Made by a program: the position numbers and the translations under genes. The notes under the pieces are model-generated. The model was not told where the DNA came from. It was given only the letters and a program-made list of their open reading frames with translations, and searched no databases. Positions 27,905-35,264 of a DNA stretch of 64,000 bases are shown here, one piece after another (the first letter of the stretch is position 1; every line of letters starts with the position of its first letter). The DNA comes from Bacillus sp. 522_BSPC (lineage in GTDB: Bacteria; Bacillota; Bacilli; Bacillales; Cytobacillaceae). The stretch covers positions 1-64,000 of the forward strand of contig NZ_JVDT01000118.1 of NCBI RefSeq assembly GCF_001076885.1, given 5' to 3'.

Positions 27905-29272
27905 GTGAAACTAGTCCTATTATCAGGTGGTTCAGGAAAACGCCTATGGCCATTATCAAACGATGCTCGCTCCAAACAGTTTCTCAAAGTATTATCAAAT
28001 GAGGATGGAGAAAAGGAATCCATGGTTCAAAGAGTATGGGGGCAGCTTGCTAAAAATAATCTCGTAGAAGACTCTCTTATAGCCACCAGTAAATCACAAG
28101 TAGAAATGATTCACACCCAGTTAGGTTATGATGTCCCTATCGTGGTGGAACCAGAAAGAAGAGATACCTTTCCAGCCATTGCATTAGCTGCTGTATATCT
28201 ATATTCCATTAAAGGTTGTAGTCCGAACGAGGTAGTGGTTATGCTTCCAGTGGATCCATATGTAGAAGATCAATTTTTCACGAAAGTAAGAGAGATGGAA
28301 GATCGATTAAGGGAGAGTGAGGCAGAACTTGCATTACTTGGTGTAAAACCAACTTATCCATCTGAAAAATATGGGTATATTGTTCCGTCTAGAGATAAAA
28401 GAAGTGACTATATGCATGTGGATTCCTTTAAAGAAAAGCCGTCCGAAAAAGTGGCTAAAGAATTAATGGAAGATCAAGCACTATGGAATTGTGGTGTATT
28501 TGCTTTCTGTTTAGAATATATTCTCAATATATTGATCGAAAAAGGAATCCCTATCCACTATGAACAATTACTAAATCAATATCATTTGTTGCCCAAAAAT
28601 AGTTTTGACTATGAAGTAGTAGAAAAGGCAAACAAAATCATCGCGTTAAGTTATGAAGGATATTGGAAAGACTTGGGGACATGGAATACGTTAACAGAAG
28701 AAATGAGAGATTCAATTAATGGAAGAGGATATGTCAGCAATGGATTAATAAATTCCCATATTGTAAATGAACTGGATATCCCTATTACATTAATTGGTCT
28801 GGATAATGTAGTGGTAGCTGCTAGTCCAGATGGTATTCTTGTAACAGAAAAAGAATCTAGTCCAAAAGTGAAAGAAATATTAAAAGGTCTAGAAGAACGC
28901 CCCATGTATGAAGAAAGAAGGTGGGGCTGGTATAAAGTTTTAGAGCATACGAAGTATAAGGAAGGGAATGAAGTTTTAACAAAGAGAATATGTGTAGATA
29001 CGGCAAAAAATCTCAGTTATCAGGTTCATTATAAAAGAAGTGAAGTGTGGACAGTGATTAAAGGAGAAGGAGTTCTAGTTATCGATGATCAACTCCGACA
29101 TATTCGTGCAGGAGATGTTATCCATATTCCCTTAGGTACAAAACATGCTTTAAGGGCGACAAGCACAATGGAAATCATTGAAGTTCAAACAGGCAGTGAA
29201 TTAGTGGAAGAAGATATCTATCGTTTTTCTTTTGAATGGGAAGAAATAATCAAGGAAATGACCGTTAAGTAA
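27905..29272 (+). CDS. manC: Mannose-1-phosphate guanylyltransferase with cupin isomerase domain
   Basis: A 455-residue type II enzyme of the ManC/AlgA kind. The N-terminal guanylyltransferase has VLLSGGSGKRLWPLS at residues 4-18 and EKPSEKVAKE, with substrate block VMLPVDPYVED. The C-terminal cupin (from about residue 330, RRWGWYKVLEH to HIPLGTKHAL) is the phosphomannose isomerase-like part. It makes GDP-mannose for gmd and the WbaZ-like transferases of cluster I. Oddly it lies inside the lasso region, between exporter and cyclase genes, as last gene of the long unit. GTG start behind AAGGGGGGG. A good terminator follows at 29274. Confidence 0.93.
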   Translation: MKLVLLSGGSGKRLWPLSNDARSKQFLKVLSNEDGEKESMVQRVWGQLAKNNLVEDSLIATSKSQVEMIHTQLGYDVPIVVEPERRDTFPAIALAAVYLYSIKGCSPNEVVVMLPVDPYVEDQFFTKVREMEDRLRESEAELALLGVKPTYPSEKYGYIVPSRDKRSDYMHVDSFKEKPSEKVAKELMEDQALWNCGVFAFCLEYILNILIEKGIPIHYEQLLNQYHLLPKNSFDYEVVEKANKIIALSYEGYWKDLGTWNTLTEEMRDSINGRGYVSNGLINSHIVNELDIPITLIGLDNVVVAASPDGILVTEKESSPKVKEILKGLEERPMYEERRWGWYKVLEHTKYKEGNEVLTKRICVDTAKNLSYQVHYKRSEVWTVIKGEGVLVIDDQLRHIRAGDVIHIPLGTKHALRATSTMEIIEVQTGSELVEEDIYRFSFEWEEIIKEMTVK

Positions 29273-29273
29273 A

Positions 29274-29299
29274 AAAAATAGCAAAAACGCTATTTTTCT
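29274..29299 (+). terminator. Intrinsic terminator ending EPS-I/lasso unit 1
   Basis: A perfect 9-bp stem AAAAATAGC (29274-29282) with GCTATTTTT (29289-29297), loop AAAAAC, with T-rich right arm. It lies two bases past the manC stop and separates unit 1 from the cyclase-precursor unit. Confidence 0.85.
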
Positions 29300-29301
29300 T
29301 G

Positions 29302-29394
29302 TTGAATAGTAATAAAAAACATGATATGTTCTTTATTAAGAACCGTTTTGTTATAAGGTCTTTTTTTCATAACACCACGTTCTTAATAAAGAAT
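29302..29394 (+). promoter_or_regulatory. Lasso unit 2 promoter with paired, inverted SinR-type operators
   Basis: TTGAAT (29302-29307), a 17-bp spacer and TATGTT (29325-29330) form a promoter. Operator 1, GTTCTTTATTAAGAAC (29328-29343), overlaps the -10 box. Operator 2, GTTCTTAATAAAGAAT (29379-29394), is its inverted copy; the two 15-nt cores (29329-29343 and 29379-29393) are perfect reverse complements. Two dimers could bridge across the intervening 35 bp, or the transcript could fold into a large hairpin. The start codon of the cyclase follows at 29419. Confidence 0.7.
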
Positions 29395-29418
29395 CAATTA
29401 TAGGGATGGAGATAAAAA

Positions 29419-31365
29419 ATGAGTGCAATTGCTGGTATTTATAATAAAAAAAATGAACATGTATCAGATGAACATATTCATTTAATGATGAGTGGGTTCC
29501 AGCAATTTCCTGCTGATGATATTCAGGTTTTTACAATGGATCATATATTTATGGGATGCCATGCTCAATGGATTACCCCTGAATCGATTGGTGAAAAACT
29601 TCCTTATTATGATCCGAAAAGACAATTAGTCATTACCGCAGACGCAATTATTGATAATAGAACGGAACTAATAAGTAAATTAAAAATAGATGCTCATGAT
29701 AGGAAAGATGTTACAGATAGTCAGCTCATACTCCTTGCCTACGAAAAATGGCAAGAAGAAACACCTAAGTATTTGATTGGTGATTTTGCCTTTGTTATTT
29801 GGGATAAAACAAAACAGAGGCTTTTTGCAGCAAGAGATTTTTCTGGTAGTCGAACCCTTTACTATAACGATCAAGATGGGCGTTTTTCCTTTTCAACAAC
29901 AATGGAGCCTTTATTAAATCTACCAAATGTGAGAAAAGAATTAAACGAGGAATGGCTGGTAGAGTATTTAGCTATTTCTGCTGCTGTGGATGTAGCGAAT
30001 GTCGCAATTACACCTTATAAAGCAATAGCACAATTACCACCATCTCATTATTTAATGGTTGAAGGTGGTTATCTGAAACAATTTAGGTATAGTCAACTAA
30101 GTCAAGAAATACAACCAATAAGATACAAGAATAGCCAAGACTATGTCGATGCATTTATGGATGTGTATCAAACAGCTATTGAAGCAAGATTACGTACCTT
30201 TAAGAAAGTTGGATCCCAATTGAGTGGGGGATTGGATTCTGGATCAGTGGTAAGTATTGCTGCCAATAAGTTAAAAGAAAAGTCGAATGGTACCTTAACA
30301 ACATATAGCTATATACCGCCTAAGGATTTTCAACCATTCGTGCCGAAGAGTCTACTGTCCAATGAAACACCATTTATTAAAGAAACGGTGGATTTCATTG
30401 GAGGGTTAGAGAATCATTATTTAGATTTTGCAGGAAAAGATTCCTATTCAGATATCGATACATTTTTGGATACATTGGAAATGCCTTATAAATTTTTTGA
30501 AAATACTTTTTGGATCAACGGAATTTATGAAGAGGCAAAAAAACAGGATATTGGTATTTTATTAAATGGTAATAGAGGAAATTTATCTATTTCTTGGGGA
30601 TCAGCACAGGATTACTTTCCAAGATTATTAAAACAGCTTAATTGGCTAAAGCTTTATCAAGAGATTACTAGTTATAGTAGACTGATCAAACGACCAAGAA
30701 GAAGAGTTGCTAACATGGTAATAAAGGAAATACTCCCTCCATCTCTTCTTAGTAAAAATAAAGCGATTTCTAAGGGCGTTTCTCCGCTTGTTCATCCAGC
30801 ATTTGCAGAGAAAATGGGAGTTTATGACCGTATGCGATTATTTGGAATAAGCGAAACAGGCTGGTTTTTGAGCAATAACGCATATGAACATAGAAAAAGA
30901 CATTTCGATGACTTGTTTCATTGGAATGCTACTAATACATTTTCTGGAAAGCTGTCTTTAAAGTATGGAATAATCAGTCGCGATCCAACAAATGATTTGC
31001 GAGTTATCCGTTATTGTCTATCCATACCGGAAGATCAGTATGTTCAAAATGGGATGGATAGAGGGCTTATTCGGAGAGCGACAAAGGGCTATCTTCCAGA
31101 CAAAGTCCGCTTAAATCAACAAGTAAGGGGTGTGCAGGGAACAGATTGGGTCCACAGAATGATTCCTCAATGGAGTTCATTTCTACAAGAAGCACAAGAT
31201 ATGCTAAAGGATAAAGAGATTTGGTCATATATGAACAAAGAAGCAGTAATAAAAGGTTGGAATAAAGCAAAATCGGGAGTTAGAACAGATTTTGCAGTGG
31301 ATGCAGATATACGAATATTAATGAGAAGTATTATTCTATTTCGCTTTATGAAGAAAATGTCCTGA
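29419..31365 (+). CDS. Lasso peptide macrolactam synthetase (cyclase, C protein)
   Basis: A 648-residue asparagine-synthetase-like enzyme that adenylates a side-chain carboxylate of the precursor and closes the macrolactam with the core N-terminus. The N-terminal glutaminase-like half begins MSAIAGIYNKKN: the nucleophilic Cys2 of true asparagine synthetase is Ser here, as in many lasso cyclases that do not use glutamine. The ATP-pyrophosphatase motif SGGLDSGSVVSIAANK is near residue 268. RBS AGGGATGGAG precedes ATG 29419. The precursor gene follows after 17 bases. Together with a dedicated protease and leader binder this fixes the pathway as lasso, not asparagine synthesis. Confidence 0.93.
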   Translation: MSAIAGIYNKKNEHVSDEHIHLMMSGFQQFPADDIQVFTMDHIFMGCHAQWITPESIGEKLPYYDPKRQLVITADAIIDNRTELISKLKIDAHDRKDVTDSQLILLAYEKWQEETPKYLIGDFAFVIWDKTKQRLFAARDFSGSRTLYYNDQDGRFSFSTTMEPLLNLPNVRKELNEEWLVEYLAISAAVDVANVAITPYKAIAQLPPSHYLMVEGGYLKQFRYSQLSQEIQPIRYKNSQDYVDAFMDVYQTAIEARLRTFKKVGSQLSGGLDSGSVVSIAANKLKEKSNGTLTTYSYIPPKDFQPFVPKSLLSNETPFIKETVDFIGGLENHYLDFAGKDSYSDIDTFLDTLEMPYKFFENTFWINGIYEEAKKQDIGILLNGNRGNLSISWGSAQDYFPRLLKQLNWLKLYQEITSYSRLIKRPRRRVANMVIKEILPPSLLSKNKAISKGVSPLVHPAFAEKMGVYDRMRLFGISETGWFLSNNAYEHRKRHFDDLFHWNATNTFSGKLSLKYGIISRDPTNDLRVIRYCLSIPEDQYVQNGMDRGLIRRATKGYLPDKVRLNQQVRGVQGTDWVHRMIPQWSSFLQEAQDMLKDKEIWSYMNKEAVIKGWNKAKSGVRTDFAVDADIRILMRSIILFRFMKKMS

Positions 31366-31382
31366 AAGGAGGTGAGTATATA

Positions 31383-31520
31383 ATGGAGAAATTAGAATGG
31401 AAAGAACCTAAGTTAGAAGTGTTAGAAGTTAGTAAAACAATGGCTAGCACATTTGATAACAACTCGTTAGATAATACGTATCCAGCTGGAACTGCATGGG
31501 GTGATCTAGGCTGGAGTTAA
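31383..31520 (+). CDS. Lasso peptide precursor (A protein), paeninodin-like
   Basis: A 45-residue peptide with a very strong ribosome site (AAAGGAGGTGA at 31365-31375). The leader carries the lasso recognition pattern WKEPKLEVLEV, equivalent to YxxPxLx3L, and ends SKTM with the conserved Thr at -2. The predicted core starts ASTFDNNSLDN, continues TYPAGTAWGD and ends LGWS. A C-terminal Ser next to a kinase gene matches paeninodin-type lasso peptides phosphorylated on their last Ser. Oddity: counted from Ala1 the acidic residues are at 5 and 10, while known rings close at 7, 8 or 9. Cleavage one residue later would place Asp at 9. Identity as precursor is strong; the mature structure is open. 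Confidence 0.9.
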   Translation: MEKLEWKEPKLEVLEVSKTMASTFDNNSLDNTYPAGTAWGDLGWS

Positions 31521-31559
31521 TAAACACCATCCATCGATATTAAATTCAATTTATGATGT

Positions 31560-31597
31560 AAGCCTCACTTCCTATTATTTAGAAGGTAGAGGCTTTT
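31560..31597 (+). terminator. Terminator/attenuator after the lasso precursor gene
   Basis: Outer stem AAGCCTC (31560-31566) with GAGGCTT (31589-31595) plus partly paired inner arms, followed by TTTT. It lies inside unit 2 between the precursor and the kinase, a place where partial termination would give more precursor than enzyme. Confidence 0.6.
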
Positions 31598-31620
31598 CTA
31601 CTGTATAAAAACAGGGAGAA

Positions 31621-32568
31621 ATGGGGGGAACTATGACGACTATCCAAACTATCTATCATTATTTCGCATTTGGCTCTACTATTTATAGCGAATTTCATCT
31701 ACCGGAATTAAGCAAACAAATAGATAATCGATCAAAACCAGACATATTTATCTTAAAAAAAGATTTACAAGAACAATGGTTAGCCACTTCCAATCCTAAT
31801 AGCCATTTCGTATTTGATAAAGACTCTGTATTATTCTATGCGCCAAACATTGCCATCTTTTTGATAGAGAAGGGGAGGTATATCTATATCACTCCATTAG
31901 CGAATAATAAGCAAGATGAAATTCGTCTTTATTTGCTAGGTACTTGCATGGGAGCACTCCTTATGCAAAGAAGTATTCTCCCTTTGCATGGTAGCGCTAT
32001 CAGTGTTAATGGGAAAGCTTATGCGATAGTGGGAGAATGTGGTGCTGGAAAATCAACCTTAGCAAGAGCATTTATGGAAAGAGGCTATAAATTAATTAGT
32101 GATGACATTATTCCCCTAAAGGAAACAACAGCTAAAGAATCTATAGTTTTGCCTTCATATCCAAACCAAAAATTATGGCTGGAGAGTCTAAAAAATTTTG
32201 ATATGAACGTCGATAACTATCAAACAATTGCCTATAGAGAAGAAAAATATAGTGTACCTATTTCCTTTCAATTTGAGAATAGCTCTCTTCCATTAGCAGG
32301 AGTTTTTGAGCTAAAAAAGGAAAGAAGACAGGAGATAAAATACAAAGAGGTATTAAATTTAGAGAGACTACAAACTCTTTATATTCACACCTTTCGAAAT
32401 ATATTTCTTCAACCTTTAGACTTACTACCCTGGCATTTTTCCACTACATCTAAACTAGCAGATTCCATTAAAATGTTTCAGATTATCAGGCCAGAATCAC
32501 GCTTTACAGCAAATGATATAGCAGAATGGATTTTACATACGGTTAATGGAGGTAATAATAGTGAGTAA
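31621..32568 (+). CDS. HPr kinase-like lasso peptide kinase (K protein)
   Basis: A 315-residue protein whose C-terminal half is an HPr-kinase-type P-loop domain: AIVGECGAGKSTLARAF (Walker A around residue 140) followed by LISDDIIPL, the second active-site block. HPr kinases in lasso clusters of paeninodin type phosphorylate the C-terminal Ser of the precursor, and this precursor ends in Trp-Ser. It lacks the N-terminal domain of bona fide HprK. ATG 31633 (MTTIQTIYHYFAF) is an alternative start with GGGGGGA upstream; AGGGAG is only two bases before ATG 31621. It overlaps the next gene by eight bases. Confidence 0.88.
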   Translation: MGGTMTTIQTIYHYFAFGSTIYSEFHLPELSKQIDNRSKPDIFILKKDLQEQWLATSNPNSHFVFDKDSVLFYAPNIAIFLIEKGRYIYITPLANNKQDEIRLYLLGTCMGALLMQRSILPLHGSAISVNGKAYAIVGECGAGKSTLARAFMERGYKLISDDIIPLKETTAKESIVLPSYPNQKLWLESLKNFDMNVDNYQTIAYREEKYSVPISFQFENSSLPLAGVFELKKERRQEIKYKEVLNLERLQTLYIHTFRNIFLQPLDLLPWHFSTTSKLADSIKMFQIIRPESRFTANDIAEWILHTVNGGNNSE

Positions 32569-32893
32569 AACAAAAATAACTATTGAAATGACCAGTACAG
32601 TGGAGCAGACACCAGGTCAAATAGTAAGTGACATGAATGGTGAAAAGGTAATGCTAAGTGTAGCAAATAGTAAATACTATAACCTAGGAGTAATCGGTGG
32701 AGATATTTGGGGAATAATAAAGGATCCCATTACAATAGAAAAGTTAGTGAACAAGTTATTAGACAAATATGATATAACCCAAGAAGAATGCCAAAAACAA
32801 GTACAATCATTCTTACTTACATTAAAAAAAGAAGGGCTGATAAAAATAATAAATAAGGAGAAGAGGAGAGTCAATGATTGGGGAAAGAATTAA
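32561..32893 (+). CDS. PqqD-family lasso leader-binding protein (B1-like), copy 2
   Basis: A 110-residue PqqD/RRE domain with YYNLGVIGGDIWGIIKDPITIEK in two parts and LLDKYDITQEECQKQVQSFL, strikingly parallel to the copy at 24105. Start GTG 32561 is taken because GGAGG (32548-32552) precedes it; ATG 32546 lies upstream of that site. Order C-A-K-B1 in this unit and B1-B2-NTase-ABC in unit 1 means each transcription unit carries its own leader binder. One could serve cyclase or kinase and the other the protease. That division is inference. Confidence 0.87.
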   Translation: MSKTKITIEMTSTVEQTPGQIVSDMNGEKVMLSVANSKYYNLGVIGGDIWGIIKDPITIEKLVNKLLDKYDITQEECQKQVQSFLLTLKKEGLIKIINKEKRRVNDWGKN

Positions 32894-33089
32894 ATATTTG
32901 CGGTTACGAAAAGGCTATTCCATTTCCAGATTAGCAAAGGAAGCGGGAGTATCAAAAACCTATTTAAGTAATCTAGACAGAGGTATACAAAATAATCCAT
33001 CTCTTCAGTTTTTGGAAAAAGTAGCGGAGAGATTAGGAATAACGGTGGATCAATTAATCAGTGATGAATTTAAACAGGAAGACATATAA
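32874..33089 (+). CDS. SinR-like XRE repressor, DNA-binding domain only
   Basis: A 71-residue helix-turn-helix protein. It aligns without gaps to the DNA-binding half of B. subtilis SinR: MIGERIKYLRLRKGYS at the start, AKEAGVSKTYLSNLDRG covering the recognition helix, and NPSLQFLEKVAERLGITVD. It then stops at residue 71, so the C-terminal SinI-binding/tetramerisation domain of SinR (111 residues) is absent. SinR represses eps operons through GTTCTYT sites, and this window has such sites as palindromes before EPS-I and lasso promoters. It overlaps the PqqD-like gene by 20 bp and closes unit 2, so it probably autoregulates. No SinI-like antagonist gene is seen. Confidence 0.88.
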   Translation: MIGERIKYLRLRKGYSISRLAKEAGVSKTYLSNLDRGIQNNPSLQFLEKVAERLGITVDQLISDEFKQEDI

Positions 33090-33165
33090 ACGATGATAAA
33101 AAATTTTACTCCTGCCTACATATTGATGTTCAAAGTTATCCTATTCTTCCATTTAACTAATTATA

Positions 33166-33208
33166 AAGATGCATCTCCTTATTTCGAACAGGGAGATGCA
33201 TCTTTTTT
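33166..33208 (+). terminator. Strong terminator ending lasso unit 2
   Basis: A perfect 13-bp stem (33166-33178 with 33192-33204, sequence AAGATGCATCTCC and complement) with a 13-nt loop and six-T tail, 77 bp past the SinR-like gene stop. Confidence 0.9.
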
Positions 33209-33412
33209 ATTTGTCCAAATTTCTATTTTGAAATAATTAGTCGAATTTTTCTAACCCTTAAACACCTCTTAGTATGTTCTATTTCCATTTTAGTCTGAGG
33301 GTGGACATAAATAAATTTAATATGGAAAAAAGAATATATATAATAGAAGAAATAAAATAACGCTTCCATATAAAATGTTAAAAAGTCGTGTAGTTATATA
33401 AAACAAATGAAT
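33209..33412. other. Intergenic stretch between convergent units
   Basis: A+T-rich DNA with no supported gene between the lasso unit 2 terminator and the terminator of the convergent minus-strand gene. A lone GTTCTAT at about 33275 is not part of a palindrome. Confidence 0.5.
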
Positions 33413-33437
33413 AAAAAAAGCGAGTAACCACTCGCTT
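33413..33437 (-). terminator. Terminator of the SGNH-family gene
   Basis: 8-bp stem AAGCGAGT (33418-33425) with ACTCGCTT (33430-33437), loop AACC, followed in the minus direction by a T-run (AAAAAAA 33413-33419 on the plus strand). Confidence 0.8.
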
Positions 33438-33479
33438 AGTAAGGAATCGATATATATAGTTAAAGAACGAATGATGGTA

Positions 33480-34286
33480 CTACTCGGAGATAAGCTTATC
33501 AGCTAAATACTCGCTCCAAACTTCAAACCCTTGTTCATTCGCAATCGATTTATCGCCAGGTAGTTTTTTGTAATAATCTTTAACCTTTTCATCCTTACGA
33601 TCTGGCCAAGCTTCCCAATGGTTCCAATAGGGAATTTCTTCCGCTTCGGCATATTTCTCTAGATCACTGACTTGCATAGGATAGAGGTTGGCTTCATATA
33701 ATGGATGTGCTGGCATTAAAACGAACGTAACATCAGGCAACGAATCCTTGGTTTCTTTAATGACCTTATTGATATTCGTTAATGTTGTAGAAATATTTAC
33801 TGCTTTGTCATTATCATGTAATAAGAATGGCTCAAAGATAACCATATCTGGTTTCTTGTCAATTAGAGATTCATACTCTTCGTCATTTACATAATCGGAA
33901 GTAGTTCCGTCATAAACGATACTGTCGATGGTTACATATTGATCATACTTACTGGACAATGCTTCTTTTAAAGGAGTAAGTAAACCAGACTCTTGATCGC
34001 CAATCGAATCTGAGCCAACTAGTAAAATATGAAACGCCTTTTTGTCTGATAATTTCGCTTCTAATACTTGTTGCGCTTGTTCTGGCCAAGATTTAGCAAA
34101 GCCCATATAGTAATCAAGGCTAAAGTAGCTCTCTGGATTAGAACTTTTTTCTTGGGAAACCGTTGAATCGTGTGTTTCGTGAATCGGTGATAAAGGACTA
34201 TCTCCCCGAATATTCCAATGAATATTTCCAATAATAAGAACCACAACAAGAACAATAGAAAGAATAGATAGAATAGCTGCTTTCAT
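33480..34286 (-). CDS. Membrane-anchored SGNH/GDSL hydrolase family protein
   Basis: A 268-residue secreted or anchored protein. Residues 1-22 form an uncleaved signal or signal peptide (AAILSILSIVLVVVLIIGN). The catalytic-looking start of an SGNH fold is FHILLVGSDSIGDQESG near residue 90, with Ser in the GSDS block, and a late EEIPYWNHW block may contribute the His region. Such proteins often deacetylate polysaccharides. It is encoded between and convergent or divergent to two EPS regions on its own promoter, so a role in trimming acetyl groups (cluster II has an O-acetyltransferase) is an inference. Its plus-strand neighbour is the second modulator gene. Confidence 0.75.
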   Translation of the reverse strand: MKAAILSILSIVLVVVLIIGNIHWNIRGDSPLSPIHETHDSTVSQEKSSNPESYFSLDYYMGFAKSWPEQAQQVLEAKLSDKKAFHILLVGSDSIGDQESGLLTPLKEALSSKYDQYVTIDSIVYDGTTSDYVNDEEYESLIDKKPDMVIFEPFLLHDNDKAVNISTTLTNINKVIKETKDSLPDVTFVLMPAHPLYEANLYPMQVSDLEKYAEAEEIPYWNHWEAWPDRKDEKVKDYYKKLPGDKSIANEQGFEVWSEYLADKLISE

Positions 34287-34450
34287 TTCAACCTCCAGGA
34301 ATTCAGTATAATCGTTTTATTTAAGTATACCGATAATTTACAAGTATGAAGGAAACTTATCCCTTTTATAAAAAAAAGATAGGAAAAATGTCAATTAATT
34401 GGTATAGTAATAAACGTAGTAATTCAAATCTATTAAAATTATGACAAGAA

Positions 34451-34482
34451 ATGACAATATATGCAATGATATATGATATAAT
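34451..34482 (+). promoter_or_regulatory. Candidate promoter of EPS cluster II
   Basis: TATAAT (34477-34482) lies 36 bp upstream of the ATG of the second modulator gene, with ATGACA (34451-34456) 20 bp upstream as a poorly spaced -35; an overlapping TATGAT (34472-34477) gives 15 bp. Notably there is no GTTCTT palindrome here, unlike cluster I. Confidence 0.4.
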
Positions 34483-34517
34483 ATTTTTAGTTTTTTATAT
34501 TTTTCTAGGAGGAAGTC

Positions 34518-35264
34518 ATGGAAGAAACGATTAGTCTAAAAGAATTATTCGACACACTTAAGAAACGATTTGCCCTTATTATCTCCATCACTTTAATCGC
34601 AATGATTGTAAGTGGGATAGTAAGTTATTTCATTATTACACCGGAGTATAAATCTTCAACACAAATTCTTGTCAACCAAAAGAAAGAGGAATCATCAGCT
34701 GTCATTAATTCAGGTGAAGTACAGGCAAACGTACAAATGATTAGCACATATAGTGTGATTCTAAAAAGTGCGGCTATCTTAAATATTGTAAAAGAAGAAT
34801 TGAATTTAGATATGAGTGTTTCAAAATTGAATAGTAAGATTACTGTGGAAAGTGCGCAAAATTCGCAGGTAATGACTCTATCTGTTACAGATGCTGATCC
34901 AACAGTAGCTTTGCAAATTGCCAATAAAACGGCAGAAGTGTTCGAAAAAGAAATTAAAAATATTATGTCCATTGACAATGTGACAGTATTGCCACTTGCA
35001 GAGGACCAAGAAAATCAAGCGCCAATCAGTCCAAACCCACCACTTAATATTGCGATTGCAGCGGTAGTAGGGTTAATGATTGGAGTCGGTTTAGCATTTT
35101 TACTAGAATACTTAGATAATACAGTAAAAACAGAACAAGATATTGAGAAACTACTAGATTTACCAGTGTTAGGCGCCATTACAACCATTGATGAAAGCCA
35201 TGAAGCGAAGTTAAGAGGCGCTCAAAAAGGAAGAAGTAGGGGGGATTTACTTGGCAGCAAGTAA
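34518..35264 (+). CDS. Wzz/YwqC-like polysaccharide co-polymerase, set II
   Basis: A 248-residue modulator with two transmembrane helices (about 19-38 and 175-196), an extracytoplasmic loop and the Pro-rich NQAPISPNPP motif before helix 2. It activates the kinase encoded next and controls chain length. AGGAGG precedes ATG 34518. The C-terminal tail LRGAQKGRSRGDLLGSK is basic and contacts the kinase in related systems. It is paralogous to the protein at 2998 but heads the complete set of active partners. Gene overlap with the kinase is 14 bp. Confidence 0.9.
   Translation: MEETISLKELFDTLKKRFALIISITLIAMIVSGIVSYFIITPEYKSSTQILVNQKKEESSAVINSGEVQANVQMISTYSVILKSAAILNIVKEELNLDMSVSKLNSKITVESAQNSQVMTLSVTDADPTVALQIANKTAEVFEKEIKNIMSIDNVTVLPLAEDQENQAPISPNPPLNIAIAAVVGLMIGVGLAFLLEYLDNTVKTEQDIEKLLDLPVLGAITTIDESHEAKLRGAQKGRSRGDLLGSK

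Noticed and set aside
29419-31365. Ordinary asparagine synthetase B
   Set aside because: The N-terminal Cys is missing and the gene is joined to a lasso precursor, kinase and leader binder.
33462-33468. AAAGAAC near the SGNH gene as an operator
   Set aside because: It is a single half-site downstream of a minus-strand gene with no partner.
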